A stretch of 64,000 bases of DNA, from positions 66,027,084-66,091,083 of the forward strand of contig OY754329.1 of NCBI GenBank assembly GCA_963573305.1. Reading direction: 5' to 3'. A program made the position numbers and the translations under genes. The notes under the pieces were generated by a model. It did no database searches. It saw only the letters and a list, made by a program, of their open reading frames with translations, and was not told the origin of the DNA. Shown here piece by piece: positions 1-12,200 of this stretch (positions are counted from its first letter, which is position 1; every line of letters begins with the position of its first letter). This DNA is from Pyrrhosoma nymphula. Taxonomy: Eukaryota > Arthropoda > Insecta > Odonata > Coenagrionidae.

Positions 1-7
1 AACAACC

Positions 8-406
8 TATCATGGGGCCCATGGGATTCTTGGCCCTTCTTATACAGATTTTCTTTTTTCGTTCTCTCATGGGGCAGCAGGAAAACGTGATATAGGCATG
101 AATATTGAAATTCAAATCTCTGGTTGTCAAGGAAATATGCTATTGTTGATTTCAGAGAAAAATGTGAGATTTTGCATAAAAAACATGATATTCAGACAAT
201 TACGAATCGTAAAAGAAAATCATTTGAAAGAATTAGAAACTTCATTTAATCAACCATCCGTTAAAAAAATTCCAGCCCTCTATCTTTAGTGAAAATAATT
301 TTAAAAAGCAAAAAAGGAAACCACTGCACCAAACTCAATGCTAAGCATGGACCACCAGGGACCACCAGAGGGGGCCTTTGGGGGTCCTGAGGGATTTTTA
401 TTTTAG
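8..406 (+). repeat. Dispersed repeat R1, copy 1
   Basis: About 400 bases here recur at 768-1165 in the same orientation with many point differences and small indels. Shared landmarks, in order, are a CATGGGGCCC start, a stretch beginning TCAAATCTCTGGTTGTCAAG, and a G-rich end beginning GCATGGACCACCAGG. The 63-codon reading frame inside it is interrupted in the other copy, so it is not treated as a gene. The family is not recognised. The left edge is near the window boundary and may be incomplete. Confidence 0.8.
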
Positions 407-767
407 TTCTTTAACACTTTTAAAAATATGTCAATATTTCGTAACTTCAATGATGTGGGAATAGGTCTAAAAATAGATTGCAATCGTAATGACATGCAGA
501 CGGTTCCACCACGTGCAATACATCTGAGTATTAAACGATAATAAACGCCGTGTTTGTTGTAGCAACAGAGGCATTATTACCATTACTATTCACTGCACGT
601 AAAAACTCTTGCACTCTTAGTTCCTTCATGTGTACCGTTTACTACGTAAGTGTTCTCTAATATACATGGAGTGCCCCTATGAGAGCTACTTTGAGAAAAG
701 ACATTGAAGAGTATAGGTAAATGTTGTAAATATGCATTGAATTTATCGATAACCTCCTGAAGCACTC

Positions 768-1265
768 AATCATGGGGCCCTTGGAACTTTGGGCCTTTCT
801 TATACATATTTTCTTTCTACATGCTATCATGAGCCAGCAGGAAAATGTAAAGACAGATGCGTGAATATCCATTGAAAATCAAATCTCTGGTTGTCAAGGA
901 AATACGCTATTGTTGATTTCAGAGAAAAATGTGAGATTTTGCATCAAAAAAACATGATTTTCACACAAATACGAAGCGTAAAAAAAATCGGTTAAATAAT
1001 TAAAAACTTCATTTTCCGATTTAAAAATTCCCAGCCCTCTATCTTGAGTGAAAGTAATTTTAAAAAGCAAAAAAAGAAACTACTGCACCGAACCCAATGC
1101 TTAGCATGGACCACCAGGGGGGGCCTTTGGGGCCTTTGGGGGCCCTGAGGGCTTTTTAATATAGCCTATGTTACACCCAGATACATTTTCTCACTACATG
1201 CCAAATTTCAGCTCAATCGGTTTAGTAGTTTTTGCGTGATTGAGCAACGGACAGACAAATACGAC
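768..1265 (+). repeat. Dispersed repeat R1, copy 2, with LINE-like tail
   Basis: This is the second copy of the repeat at 8-406. It extends further right into a segment containing CAATCGGTTTAGTAGTTTTT followed by a GTGATTGAGCAACGGACAGACA-like tail. That wording resembles the 3' ends of many insect non-LTR retrotransposons and their SINEs, so R1 may be a LINE 3' region or a SINE-like passenger; this is inference. Copy 1 lacks this tail, and the first copy ends where a G-rich run begins. Confidence 0.75.
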
Positions 1266-1269
1266 AAAA

Positions 1270-3380
1270 GTTTCTCATTAGCTGCGTTGAATGCATCAAG
1301 GTTTTACCCCGCATTCATCTCTTGACCCACCTTAATCGGTAGACTACCATTAAAAATAATTTGATCATCATTCCATTTTTATATATTAGTATGATGATAA
1401 ACAACCCCAAAATGATACGAGGTGAGTCAAAATTGGCTGGAATCAGTTTAGAATACATTTATACATGATAATGATTATACAAAAGCCTTTCAAAGGTTAA
1501 ACGCCTATCAATTTTGCGTTCATTACGATTCCATTAATATTGCGTAGTATAACCACCATATTTTGAACACATTTCCCGACTCTGAAAATGATCGTTATGG
1601 CGTAAAAAATAGTTTTAATAAATGTTTGTCTTCTTTCTAATTCAATGAACTGAAACTATGAGATTATTAAATAAAGATTATTACGGCATTGTTAAGAATA
1701 GAGTTTAAAGTTTATGGGGACTTTAAATGAAGAGCACGAGTTCGCAGGTAAGTGCGTGTAGTTTTTATTCAATTTTCGGTAGCTGCAGATGGCTTTTATT
1801 CATTTTTTCAATACCTTTTGCATATTTTTTCAATTGAAATATTTGAAAAATGCGGTCAGCAAAAGAAAAATCAAAACAAAACACGTCACGTCCATTTTAT
1901 GGATTAGCCAATGAATGAACACAGATCCGTCAATTGAAACTCTCTCAACAGCTGAATACAGAAGAGAATCAGAAAGAAAAATACATTCCGAAATAAAAAC
2001 CGCGAAAATGTTTTGCCGTTTATACCCGATATTAATATTCAGTTTCAGGAAATTAATCCATTCATTGGATCAAAAAAGTTTGGTTTGGTTATGAACGACA
2101 GAGGAAAATGTATACAAAGGATGTGATATTCAGTCATCTGTGCAGCTAAACTAACGATGTTCATGATGATGTACTGGAAATATTTCTCGGATATTTAATG
2201 AAATATCTTTAAGTGTTGGTGGTTCAAGTACAACCTAGGCATATAATTCTTTTCAAATTTTTTGTAATTAAATGTATATCGGTAGATTTACTTTCAATTA
2301 CTTGTAAACAAAGCAAAGCTAAATAATTTTCTTATCTTACGTGTGCTACTTCATCTTACACTGATTTTGGCTCTTGAAGATAAAATTTACTAGAGGAATC
2401 CAATTAATATTTTTGATTTCATTTTAATAATTATGTGAAGTACCTGGAAGGAGCAAGTGTTTAAAAAATTTAAAGACTGAACCATCACTAAGTCCCAATT
2501 AGTTGATTGGAAAAACTCATTAACTCAATGCATAAATACAACGTTTTGGTAATTCATGCCGACAATTAAGAGGTAAGCACCCATACTCAAGTGTAACCTG
2601 AATTACGGAATTCCATTAGAAATTAATAACATAAAACCAATTATTCTCATGTAACTCTTTTATTTCAAAGCTCCAACAAAACCAGATACGTTTTTATTAC
2701 CAAACGCGGGACTCGTGGACAAGTATCATGGGTAAACACCAATATGCGTATTATTCATCAATTTTCTCTGATTAGAACACTGATGCACTTTCGAATATCT
2801 GAACTTTGTTTCCGGGTTACTTATTGGTAGGAAGAAGAAGCTCATTGAATCCATTAAAACATGAAAAATAATGTTTTGACTACACCAGTATCCATAATAA
2901 AAAATTTGTAAACCCAATGAATGGTACTTATATCGGATAAATAATATATTAACCGTATTTACCCAAATATATGTGACTATTCTTCAAAAGCCACCTGTCT
3001 GAAGTCTGAAGCCACCAAAAATGAAGTACCATTTTTTGACAAAGTTTATCCCCAGAATAAATATTTATTAATTTTCTTAACTCAAATAAAAGAACCACTA
3101 ACGAATAACTAGCATGATATTGATAATAATAAAATATTTGGTAAAAAATATTATTTCCCAATTAGGTAAAATCACTCTTCCTATATCGCCTACTCTTCAT
3201 ATTTCGACAAATTTCTTTACACACACTCGGAAATCAATGATAGCCAACATTTTAATGGCACCTAAATATACGTACTGCACGCACTTTAATTCTTATTAGG
3301 ACACTTGTGTTCCGCTCCATCGTTGAGGTTACGTAACAGATTTATTTTTGAAGACGCATCTTAGGGAATGTAATGAGAGA
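1270..3380. other. AT-rich intergenic DNA
   Basis: No gene, RNA or clear mobile element was recognised. Reading frames of 60-70 codons at 2726-3299 look random. A TTTATTACCAAACGCGGGA stretch near 2692-2712 weakly resembles the flank of the Penelope terminus at 49681, but it has no ribozyme core beside it. Confidence 0.5.
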
Positions 3381-3489
3381 TCACCAACACGACTCCTTGT
3401 AGCTCGATGAAAAAGAAGAAGAAAAAAGGAGGAAACAATTTCATGGTCTATTTTCCACGGAGTGGCAAGGTGAAAAGCCCATTGAGGAT

Positions 3490-3910
3490 TTTAATTGCTA
3501 GCATGTGCAGTGCCCACCTCGCCTCTCCCTCCACCTCATCTTCCTCCTATGGTTCGGTTTAACGGGTATTCTACTTTACTTTTTCTCCACCTCGCACGCC
3601 TCTTGCAGCAGCAGCACAAGCGGAGGAAGCAGAGAGCAATCGTCAAGGACACTTGCTCCTTGACCTCTTCTCTATCTCCTCCCGCTACCCCACCACCTTA
3701 ACAGCCTTCCGCTCTCAGCCAGGCTCCAGCCTCTTGAATACCCGCTCGCTTAAAATGACGCGAATCCACGTGCGGGATATGGATCAGCGGATTTCGGAAA
3801 GTTGTGTGGTGGGGAGGAAGAGGACTTCTATGGGAAACCAAATTGATTCCGAAACGCTGGGGCCCAGGAAGCTGACGAGGAAGTCTTTAACCTCTTCCAT
3901 CTCCTAATTT
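3490..3910. other. GC-rich island, pyrimidine-rich, not recognised
   Basis: Base composition changes sharply from the AT-rich surroundings. Two overlapping short reading frames (3495-3701 and 3653-3907) cover it, but their translations are low-complexity Ser/Pro/Arg-rich and match no family I know. There are no strong splice sites at the edges. It may be a decayed repeat, a CpG-type regulatory island or an unrecognised exon. Similar islands occur at 11230-11640, 29510-30240, 42000-42300, 48600-48900 and 60560-61080. Confidence 0.35.
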
Positions 3911-4182
3911 AATCCTAACTCGTTACATGCTGGTGATCCCACACTGGCTTCCACCGTGTAAACGACTTATCAATATTCTTCACGATTCCTGACAGTCCTT
4001 AATCCGAACTACGTCACAGCGTTCAACCCAAACGATGAACAACGACCTATCAAGAGGATCATGCTCAATTCCTATTATATCCTTACCCAACACGTTACGC
4101 CTACACCCACAAGCTTCCGCAAGATAACTATGGAAGGAAAGCGATGAACAGGGGGTTTTTGTTGCCGTTTAGTTGGTCTACA

Positions 4183-4260
4183 CCTACATCTAATCAACCA
4201 ACCACCCGCTCCGTGGGGGCGTGTGGCAGGCGGAATTAGAAAACGAGTCATGTAAAGTGG
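4183..4260. repeat. LINE 3'-tail-like hairpin
   Basis: CTACACCTACATCTAAT is followed by a G/C-rich partly self-complementary segment (CCGTGGGGGCGTGTGGCAGG). The same arrangement (CTACATCTAAATATTACCCTG, then a GTGGGGTGGCGGG hairpin) occurs at 54307-54370, and in reverse orientation at 53080-53145. This kind of hairpin is common near the 3' ends of arthropod CR1/Jockey-type LINEs. No coding remnant is attached here. Confidence 0.5.
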
Positions 4261-4334
4261 AGGAAATATAGAAAAGGAATACCTAGCATGGGGGAGAGAA
4301 GAAAGTTGAACAGAATATTCACGGTGAGTTTAAG

Positions 4335-4520
4335 TAATAATAAAAATAAGTTGTCTTCTTCTGACCTAATTTAGGTCTTTATATACCATTCTAACAATTA
4401 ACTCATAACATATCACAAATTAACACCCATGCCCTGAGTTGAGAAAATCCACTCAGGCGGCACTAAAACCCTGACCTTCGGGTTAGCAGGTGAAGACGTT
4501 ACACAGCCGCCACCGATAGT
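4335..4520 (-). repeat. tRNA-derived SINE (minus strand)
   Basis: Read on the minus strand, a tRNA-like head contains GGTGGCGGCTGTGTAACGTC (decayed A-box region), an anticodon-like CTGCTAACCCGAAGGTCAGG arm, and a decayed B box (GTCAGGGTTTTAGTGCC where GGTTCGAATCC would be expected). It is followed by GCCTGAGTGGATTTTCTCAA and a tRNA-unrelated body ending in an AT-rich tail with the small palindrome GACCTAATTTAGGTC. The head-plus-body structure is typical of arthropod SINEs. The decayed promoter boxes suggest an old, inactive copy. Confidence 0.65.
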
Positions 4521-5079
4521 GTCACTATCTGATTTATTACAATTAATTTCTAATCGTGCGTTGTAAGAATGCATTTTAGTACCTCTTAGATAGTCAATGT
4601 ACCTCTCTTATTTTGAATTCATTTCTTCTATAACTTCTAGATATATATTGAGGGTTAAAATCATTGAGGTATTTGGATAGGGCATGACGCCATCAAACTG
4701 CAACCTAACCACCGAAATATCAACCATATTGCTTCGACCTGCTCATTCCTTGCTTGTCATTGAATAGCACGAACGAGTGGATGCATTAATGGATATAAAG
4801 CAAGTATATCTACCTTCTGTTGAAAATTGAGGGTAAATAACTCTTAAAACCTTCATAGTTACTTGAAGTGATTGATGCTACTCGATTTCAATGTTTTTTT
4901 TCTGGGAATATGGATTATAATTAATTCAAATAAACATCTGCACTTAAAAACAGATTGTGAGTGGAGCTAATGTGAGCTATACAACAATAAAACGTCGGCA
5001 TGTGCATTCGCATTAATGTTTCTATGTCCAATTTTCGTAAAGACGTCATTAACTGTTATTGTGAAGTTTTTAATTACTC

Positions 5080-5440
5080 TATGGTGAAATAATTACGTTT
5101 TTAAATAATCTTTGAACGAATTAAAATTTATTGAAAAATAACTTACGAATAAATACTAATTTACTAAATCGAACACCTTCGGCCGTGACTGTTTCACACC
5201 CATAGAATGCTACCTGCTAGCCCATAACCGAATGTTTCGCCTGCACAAATCGTTCAATTCATTGTCGTTCGTGTGCGCTCAAGGACACTAATGCGTTCCT
5301 TCAACACCTTGTATGAAAATTTCCCACTGATGAGCGCTGGAGTGCACTAGAGAAAAAAAGAACGTCGATAACTATATTCGCGATTGTTGGTTTTTCTTCA
5401 GTTTTCAATGAAGGCGTCAAATATGCATAATATAGAGTTT
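5080..5440 (+). repeat. Dispersed/permuted repeat R2, copy 1
   Basis: Landmarks in order are GGCCGTGACTGTTTCACACCC, CATAGAATGCTACCTGC, GTCGTTCGTGTGCGCTC, GAACGTCGATAACTATATTC and GGCGTCAAATATGCATAA. All five recur at 23720-23980, but there the last two come first. That order is expected if single copies were cut from a tandem array. A third partial copy lies at 5880-6080. A Penelope-type inverted unit separates copies 1 and 2. Confidence 0.65.
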
Positions 5441-5444
5441 TTAT

Positions 5445-5804
5445 CAGTACTCATCATTAAAGACAACGTAGTACTTTTCTTCGAAATTTTTAATGTTCTA
5501 CGCATTTCACCGCTTTGCGGCATCGTCATGTAGAGAAGTTTGTTATTTAAGTTAATTGTTGTTGAAGTTACGGGTGAGAAGGTGGGAAAAAACAAATATT
5601 CGGGCAGGGTTGAGGAAGGAAAAAAAACGTTGATTAAGGGCTGATGAGGAGGAAAAGGTTAATTATATCGGAGTGGGTTAACTTAAATAACAAACTTCTG
5701 TACCTGACGATGCCGTAAAGCGGTGAAACGCGTTGTGCATTAAAATATTAATACATTAAAAAGTTTGTAGAAAAGTACTACGTTTTCTTTAATCATGAGT
5801 ACTG
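5445..5804. mobile_element. Inverted Penelope-like terminal unit with hammerhead-like motif
   Basis: The left part (5445-5556) and right part (5677-5804) are imperfect inverted copies. Examples are CAGTACTCATCATTAAAGAC against the CTTTAATCATGAGTACTG end, and the TTGTTATTTAAGTTAA block. The right arm on the + strand has a hammerhead-type core: CTGACGA (5704-5710), a TGCCG/CGGT stem II, GAAAC (5725-5729), then a self-complementary ACGCGT before the expected cleavage base. The left arm carries a decayed minus-strand copy beginning ATGACGA. About 120 bases of spacer with no protein remnant separate the arms. The same family occurs at 50560-50745. Confidence 0.7.
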
Positions 5805-5849
5805 ATATTATTAACTTCTACAAAGTAAAGCCTGCCACGGTCAAGTTTA

Positions 5850-6085
5850 TAGAGTTTTTATTTGCAGTGTGGTTCACAGTTTCCCAATTGAAGCATACAG
5901 TTTTTTTTAAAAATTGGTGAAATATTTACAAATGCGATGATCGTAATTGTGTACCTATAGAATGCTACCTACCGGCAGATTTATGAACGCTTTGTTACAT
6001 TGACCGTCGTTCGTGTCCGCTGAAGTACACTGATGAGTTTCGATCTGCACTGATTTCAACACCTTGAATGGAGAGACCCCAGAAT
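5850..6085 (+). repeat. Repeat R2, partial copy 2
   Basis: Shares ATAGAATGCTACCT, a CGTTCGTGTCCGCTGAAG block and TTTCAACACCTTG with the copy at 5080-5440. It starts just right of the inverted Penelope-type unit. The left edge (TTTATAGAGTTTTTAT) repeats sequence found at 5431-5443, directly left of that unit. The family is not recognised and there is no coding potential. Confidence 0.55.
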
Positions 6086-6339
6086 CACAGAACATGATAA
6101 CTTTGCCCTAAAAATTTATTGATTATCACGATTGGTACATGGTGGTAAATGATGGGGATCGATCAATGAAAAACTGGCTCTAGGTATATGGTACAACGGT
6201 GATACATAATATAAGTTTATGCTGTTCATTTATTGATTATACACATCAGCCACGATCTCCTTAAACCAACCCTTAATTGGCAGCCCTACAACAAACTTTG
6301 TGGAAAAAGAAACTAGAACAAAAATAATACGAGAAAAGT

Positions 6340-6382
6340 TGACTTACAACGGGGTTTCAACGTCATCATCACCTGACCAATG
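6340..6382 (-). repeat. Possible Penelope terminal fragment
   Basis: On the minus strand, CAGGTGATGATGACGTTGAAACCCCGT resembles the hammerhead-like termini elsewhere in the window (CTGATGA followed by GAAACCCGG). Here the loop of stem II appears lost and the first core base is changed. No partner arm was found nearby. Weak call. Confidence 0.35.
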
Positions 6383-6699
6383 TTCTGTTAGATAATTTCA
6401 TAAAGGTTACTCTTGCATCAAATAATATTCACGAGTATCTCCAAGTTACTCAATGCAAGAGTTTTATTTGTATGGCAACCCTACTTCCAACCCTGTTAAA
6501 ATGGTAGAGGATGGCGAGTTTTCGACTAGCGAGATGTCAATGATTCCAAAATAATTTACAAATTTACGCCAAAAAGTGCCCAAAAAAATGTATCCTAAAA
6601 CAACTTGATTCCTCGATTCAGTTTGGGTGGGTGAATTTTAGCAGCATGGGCAGTGATTGATGAGAGGGGGGGGGAAATGTTTTTTTTTGTTTTATCTTC

Positions 6700-7075
6700 G
6701 GTATGAGGATCTCCTCCGCGTAATCGATAGTAGAGAGACAAAGCGTCAACTCCTCTCACTCGATCAACACACTCTCTGGACCCGTTCTTGAAGAATCTCC
6801 CGCTCTCCCCTTTATCCCGCCTTTTTTCAGCCGAAGATTTCTCAGGTCAGCAAATCCAAGAAAAGGAGAGAAAAAAAGGATAACTTATTATTTTTTGCCT
6901 TCCACCTTCTCTCTCTTTCTCCTTTTTTTACTACCATCTTCACTTTTCCAAAACCCTTTCCCTCGTCCTTTCCCCTTTCAGAACGACTTGGCCCTCAAAA
7001 CGACCGTGTCGCAAATCTGGCATCTCACTACCTACCTTTTGAGAGAAGAAATCGAGGCTTTTCGGAACTAAAAAA
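6700..7075. other. Polypyrimidine-rich intergenic DNA
   Basis: Runs of C/T (for example 6895-6995) dominate. There is no gene, splice-site pair or recognised repeat. The pyrimidine richness explains the short serine/proline/leucine-rich reading frames and is not evidence of coding. Confidence 0.5.
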
Positions 7076-7189
7076 AATAGCTCCTTTTTCAGCCCCTAAA
7101 GGAAATCTCTAAAGGGTGCTGCGCCTATAGAATATTTTAACATCACGCTGAAGTGAAAAAATGGTCCAGATAAGAGCTGTGTGTGGTTT

Positions 7190-7560
7190 CACTTTGAGGA
7201 ATAGACGTATCGCAGACGCACTGGTTTCGCAAAAATTTAGGCAATATCCGGACAGAGATTTTTCGATCTTGTTTCTTAATATTTTTAAGGGGGTTAACAT
7301 TAAATATATGGCTGGCCTATAATTTAGGTAATATCCAAATAATGACAATATCACCGAATTTATGAGTATTATTACACAATGAGTAGACGTATCAATGGTT
7401 GAAAATTAATTATTTAATTCGCTAACATTGTTGCAATATCCTAACAATGACAATATGACCTATTTATGAGTAGACGCATCAATAGTTATAGATAAATTAT
7501 TTAATGCTGTAACATTTCGAATTGTTCTTAACAATGTCAATTTGACCGAATTTCTTCACA
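7190..7560. repeat. Degenerate tandem repeat, unit about 90-110 bp
   Basis: Successive blocks share AATATCC.AA.AATGACAATAT.ACC, TTTATGAGTA, GTAGACG.ATCAAT.GTT and AATTATTTAAT. Copies start near 7326, 7432 and 7520 (partial). A more decayed GAATAGACGTATCG lies at 7199. The copies differ in length and by many substitutions, so the array is old. The 81-codon minus-strand frame at 7109-7354 overlaps it and is not considered a gene. Confidence 0.6.
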
Positions 7561-9099
7561 TTATTAAACTAAGCTAAAATTTATACAAGAAAATATTTGC
7601 TTTTTTTCATACATTTGTTTGTCACTAAAATCATTTGATTTTTTATTGAAATCTTGCTGCTTTTTTTTCATAAAATTGTCAAACGGTCGGATTATGTGAG
7701 CTTTCGGCATTTTTGTTCCGCTCTCGTACCACTTATCAGACCACTGACTTGAGACGTAAGTCATCGTTGTATGCTTTTTGGAATTCATTTACTCACCAAA
7801 GTTTTTTCTTGAATTAAAAAGCTCAATAATCAAGCACTTCTTACGCATTATTTTTTTACCACTTTTAAAATTTTGCCCCTATAATCTTTGATGAATTGAT
7901 TGTTTTTAAAAATTACTTCAATGTCATAGAAATGATCATTGATGAATATTGTAAGTTATTACGTAATTATCAATAGTCGATTGACTAAATTCCATGCATA
8001 TTGAGAATATTCAAACATATTTATAAAAATATTCCTCAAATATGACCTATTTCTTCCTATTTAAGTTTACCTCACTTCACAACCGAACTAAACGCATGCG
8101 TGATTTAGAAAGAGAGATATAAAATACTTCATATTCCAGGAAATGTTATGCATGAATACGTCTAATTGTTCAGCAATTTCTTGAGCACAGTTATGTATCT
8201 CATCATCGGGGCCAAATCTGTGCAATAAATTAAACCTTGATTCCATTCCCTCAATTTCTGAGAACAAAAGTAAATGAATCAGAAACAAACACCGGTTTTA
8301 CACTTCGTCGGAGCCCATTTTTCACATTGATTTCTCCGGTTTACCTCTTGTACTTTCATTTAAAAAAAGGAGGAAAAATCACAATTTTATGGGTGAGAAA
8401 TTACTTAAAATTCAATTCAAGGCTTTTTTTATTAGGAATACCATCCCCCTCACCCATACCATTCGAACGTGAATATAATTCGGAAGGTTACACGATTGGA
8501 TGTGGTTAATTTTTTATTATTATTATCGAGGACGGTGGCGAATGACCGGGGGAAATGGGGGTGGGTGAGAATTAAAGGGAATGTGGTTATGACGGGGGTA
8601 GGGTCTGTCGTTGTGGGGGAGACGATGAGAAAAGGGACGAGGGTGGGGGATTTAAATCCGGGTTTTGGTGGAGGCGGCTTGGTATGCGACAGGGGTGCAG
8701 GGGGGAATAGGAGCCGAAAAAGCGTCTAATACAGCTCGGCTAAAGATGAGGGAAATACTACACCAGGAAAGGAGATTTCAGACCGCTGGGATCTATCATA
8801 TTTTCCATCGCCACGGTTGCATGTTTAATCATTCTGCGCGTAAAAGATGGAGTATTTGAGGAAAAGCTTGCCTGCAAAGTTTACTAAGATCATCTTATTA
8901 TCATAAGGGTGATTTAATGGTTGGTTCCCATCAATTGGTTACTCAATCCTACGATTGGTGGACTGCAGATCCCCATCCTTCCATATCTAATAATAGGTCA
9001 TTTACTCCATAGTAGTTCTTTTTATGTACTTTCCTCTAAGTATTGGACACTTTCTCTGGCGTTACTCAGTGGAAATCCTTCATTATGAATGAAAAAACC

Positions 9100-9200
9100 A
9101 GCACTTGGTTATGATTCCATCCTTTATTTGAAACAATACGACCCAGGTTTCGGTATATCATGCCATCATCAGGAACCTTTCAATCAACCGCTTTCAATGT
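9100..9200 (-). mobile_element. Penelope-like terminus with hammerhead-like motif (minus strand)
   Basis: Minus-strand reading of 9173-9140 gives CCTGATGATGGCATGATATA, then CCGAAAC at 9155-9149, then CTGGGTCG. The CTGATGA and GAAAC core boxes are intact. Stem II would be a short GG/CC. Helix III would be ACC..GGT, followed by C at the expected cleavage position. A polyadenylation-like AATAAAGGATGG follows on that strand. No partner arm or protein is evident, so this is a solo terminal fragment. Confidence 0.65.
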
Positions 9201-12200
9201 AAAAATATACAATAAAGGCTAACGTTACAGTATGATCTTGGGCCTACATATCACGATGGGTGGCTGATACTTTCTCAAAAATGAAATCATTTATCCAGTT
9301 TTCACATCGGCTGACTTAATCATGTAGAAAATTACAATGTGTGCATGTAACCGCAAAAAGAAAAAATGCTTTTACTTAATCGCAATTCGAACTCTACACC
9401 TACATCTAAATAAGGGTAGGTACATACCTCACGAGAGCTTATGGCCTTCAGATGCAGAACAGAGGGGGTGAAATTTGTGGGAGGGGTAAAGGAAAGGAAC
9501 GGAGGGGAAAGTGAGCGCGTGATAGGCAGAATGACCAACAGAGCGTCTCAGCGTAAAAATGTAATTCGGAGCTGTATTAGACAATTCGACTCAGCAGGTA
9601 GCCCACCCTTCCCCGCCATACCTCCGTTACGCGGCCGGGGCTGTGGAGTAGATGGTCTTATGCGATGACTCACAGCGGGGAATTTCAATTACTTTAAACG
9701 CATTAATATTTATTCAAAATTAATAAAAAATAACAAATATAGTCGTGATTTCGCTGAAACGCTGATTGAGTAGACACCAAACTTCGCGCAATTCCGTTAT
9801 TTTTCAGTAAAGTTGCTAAAATTTTCAGCCGCGTGAAATTCTGTAATCCAGATTTAAGACATTCAACATAAAATTATCAAATAACAGTGCATTCTATATT
9901 CTTCTTTTACTTAGCTAATGCAATGAATGGAATCGGACTTTGAATACCACTAGCTAAAATTTCAGTCACTGAAATAAGAAAATAAAAAGTACTTGAAGAG
10001 ATAATGTCATAAATTGGCAATATGTAAATGTATATTCGATGAATAAATGGGACATTGAGAACACAAAAGAGTGGAAATATAAGAATAAATATTCTAGAGA
10101 GTTAGGGAGAAAATGCATATATTTCATGCAAAAATAAAATGGATAATTTCCGTAATTTATTAAAAAAAGAACATCGCCAGAAATACGAATGTGACATTTG
10201 TTTTTGTTTAATATTGTAGAAAATAGTTAATACTTGTTAAAACTGTAAGTCCACTTCCGAGTCATCGGCCTGAGATCCCCAGGCCGTGACCCGCTGGCGC
10301 GCGCTCAGGTACAAAGGGACGGCGCCCACTACGGCGAATAGCAGGGGGCATTCAAATTCATTGAAGGCATATGACAATTTTCAAATTTGGCAACGAAAAT
10401 AATGAACATTAGCCCACCGGTGCTACCCTTTCACACGCGGCAACCGGTTTTTAGAAAATAGACCCTTCCAGTCCCAAAATCGTCTTCTACGCAACGCCAT
10501 AAGCTTTCGCGAGGATTGTATGTTGATAAGAATTTCTCGAGAAGAAAACCATTGGTTCAGTTTTTGTGGTAGTCTGCTCAGTTAAGGAGTTTCCATCGTG
10601 ACTAAGTGAGTCAAAAGAAATACTAAACTCCAACTTTTTGTTTACTTGGATTAAAAAATCCTTATTTCCCCTAATTCTTATGATATGATTTTTTATTGAA
10701 AGCGAAATTTTAGGTACAAAAATACGAATTATTCCGAAAATATATCTTAATGAGCAATTTTTCCAGCCATAAGAGCCGACTGCATCGTTATTTCTGTGGA
10801 ATTACCACATGTTGACATCGATTATCGCAGTAGTTAACTAATTACTCCAAACATAACGAGGTGAGACGCATTTATTTTATTTTGTATTCATTTTCCGGGA
10901 GTTTTCGCCTCTCATAAATAATTTACCGTGAAAATGGCATTTAAATATTATTAAAAAAAATGCTACTTTACCCATGTTTCTCCCATATCGCTTTTGAAAC
11001 CGGGTTATTTTAAGTTCTGTTTGCAAGGAAAATATCGTGGAAAAGTAGCATTTTGTTGCTCACACCCGATAGAGAACCTTTTTTTATTTCTAAAAGTACC
11101 CAGAATATTAATAAAATGATATTTATGTCATTTCATTTTGGATCCAACTTAATCAATTAGAAATCACAATTTGTGAACTTGACTCGAAAATGAAAAAAAA
11201 AAGTCCATTGACTTAATTCCACGGTGGATTCTCCTAAACTATTTTCGCCACTTCCTTTTTCGGGGTCCCTTCTTTCACCCTTCATCCCTTCTTAGCTCCC
11301 CCCACGCAGCCCCAACTTACATCCCCCACAACATGGCTCCCCCCCGTCCAATCTTTTCTCTCCGCATTCCTTCACACGCTCCATCCCCCCTCCCCACCTC
11401 CGAACCTCTTCCGAGCCCCTCCCGCCCTCCCACCCTCCCCCCGACCTCCCTCTCAGCATTCCGTCACCCTCATCAACTCTTCCTTCACTCCTCCCCGAAT
11501 TCCTTCGCAGCAGTACCAACTCCCATCGCCTCAACTCTCTCCCTTAATCTTCCCCCCCCACAACATCCCGTGTGTAACTACCGTAATATACCCTTCTTAC
11601 TCATCATCATTTAAGCAACCCTTTCCCCCAATCCCCACTGCCTCTGGTGCGGGGGCGAAAAACGACGGAGGTTCTTTTTGAGAGCGTCAAATAAAAATGT
11701 TCTCGTATAAATCGTCTCTTCCTTCTCTCATTTCCTTAAATCATTTCGAAGTGGCAAATTTCCTACCTTTTCAGGGTTCGGATCATTGGAGACATTCTGT
11801 TTAATACACAATCTCCCAAGCCTACAAATGTAAAATGTTTAACCGTATGAATAATTTTATGGCCGCTCTAATTACATAAGTATTTTTCTTACGAGTAGGC
11901 AAATTATACTGAAGTATTCTCGATCTCGTAAGTTCTATCACTCACCAAGTAGAACGGCGAAGGATTATAAAATATCACGAAAATATAATTTAATTAAGTC
12001 CGAGAGAATTATTTCAGAAGAAGAAAAATTTTTCATTTCTAGAATGATCACTTTTTTACCTAACTTACCGATCAACGCCAGAAGATTCCATTAAAATGGA
12101 CCTCATTGGAAAATAATTTCACATCATCCCTTTTTTCTTATTGCCTGCTACATCATTGCCCATTTTAGCATTTTCTATGCTGACAGTGCAAGACTATTTT

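Noticed and set aside
8724..9582. Inverted 14-base match (GTCTAATACAGCTC) between two GC-rich patches
   Set aside because: Several 14-base matches are expected by chance in a window this size, and flanks do not align.
11292..11614. Opposed 80- and 93-codon frames
   Set aside because: Nearly pure pyrimidine tract; open frames on both strands follow from composition.
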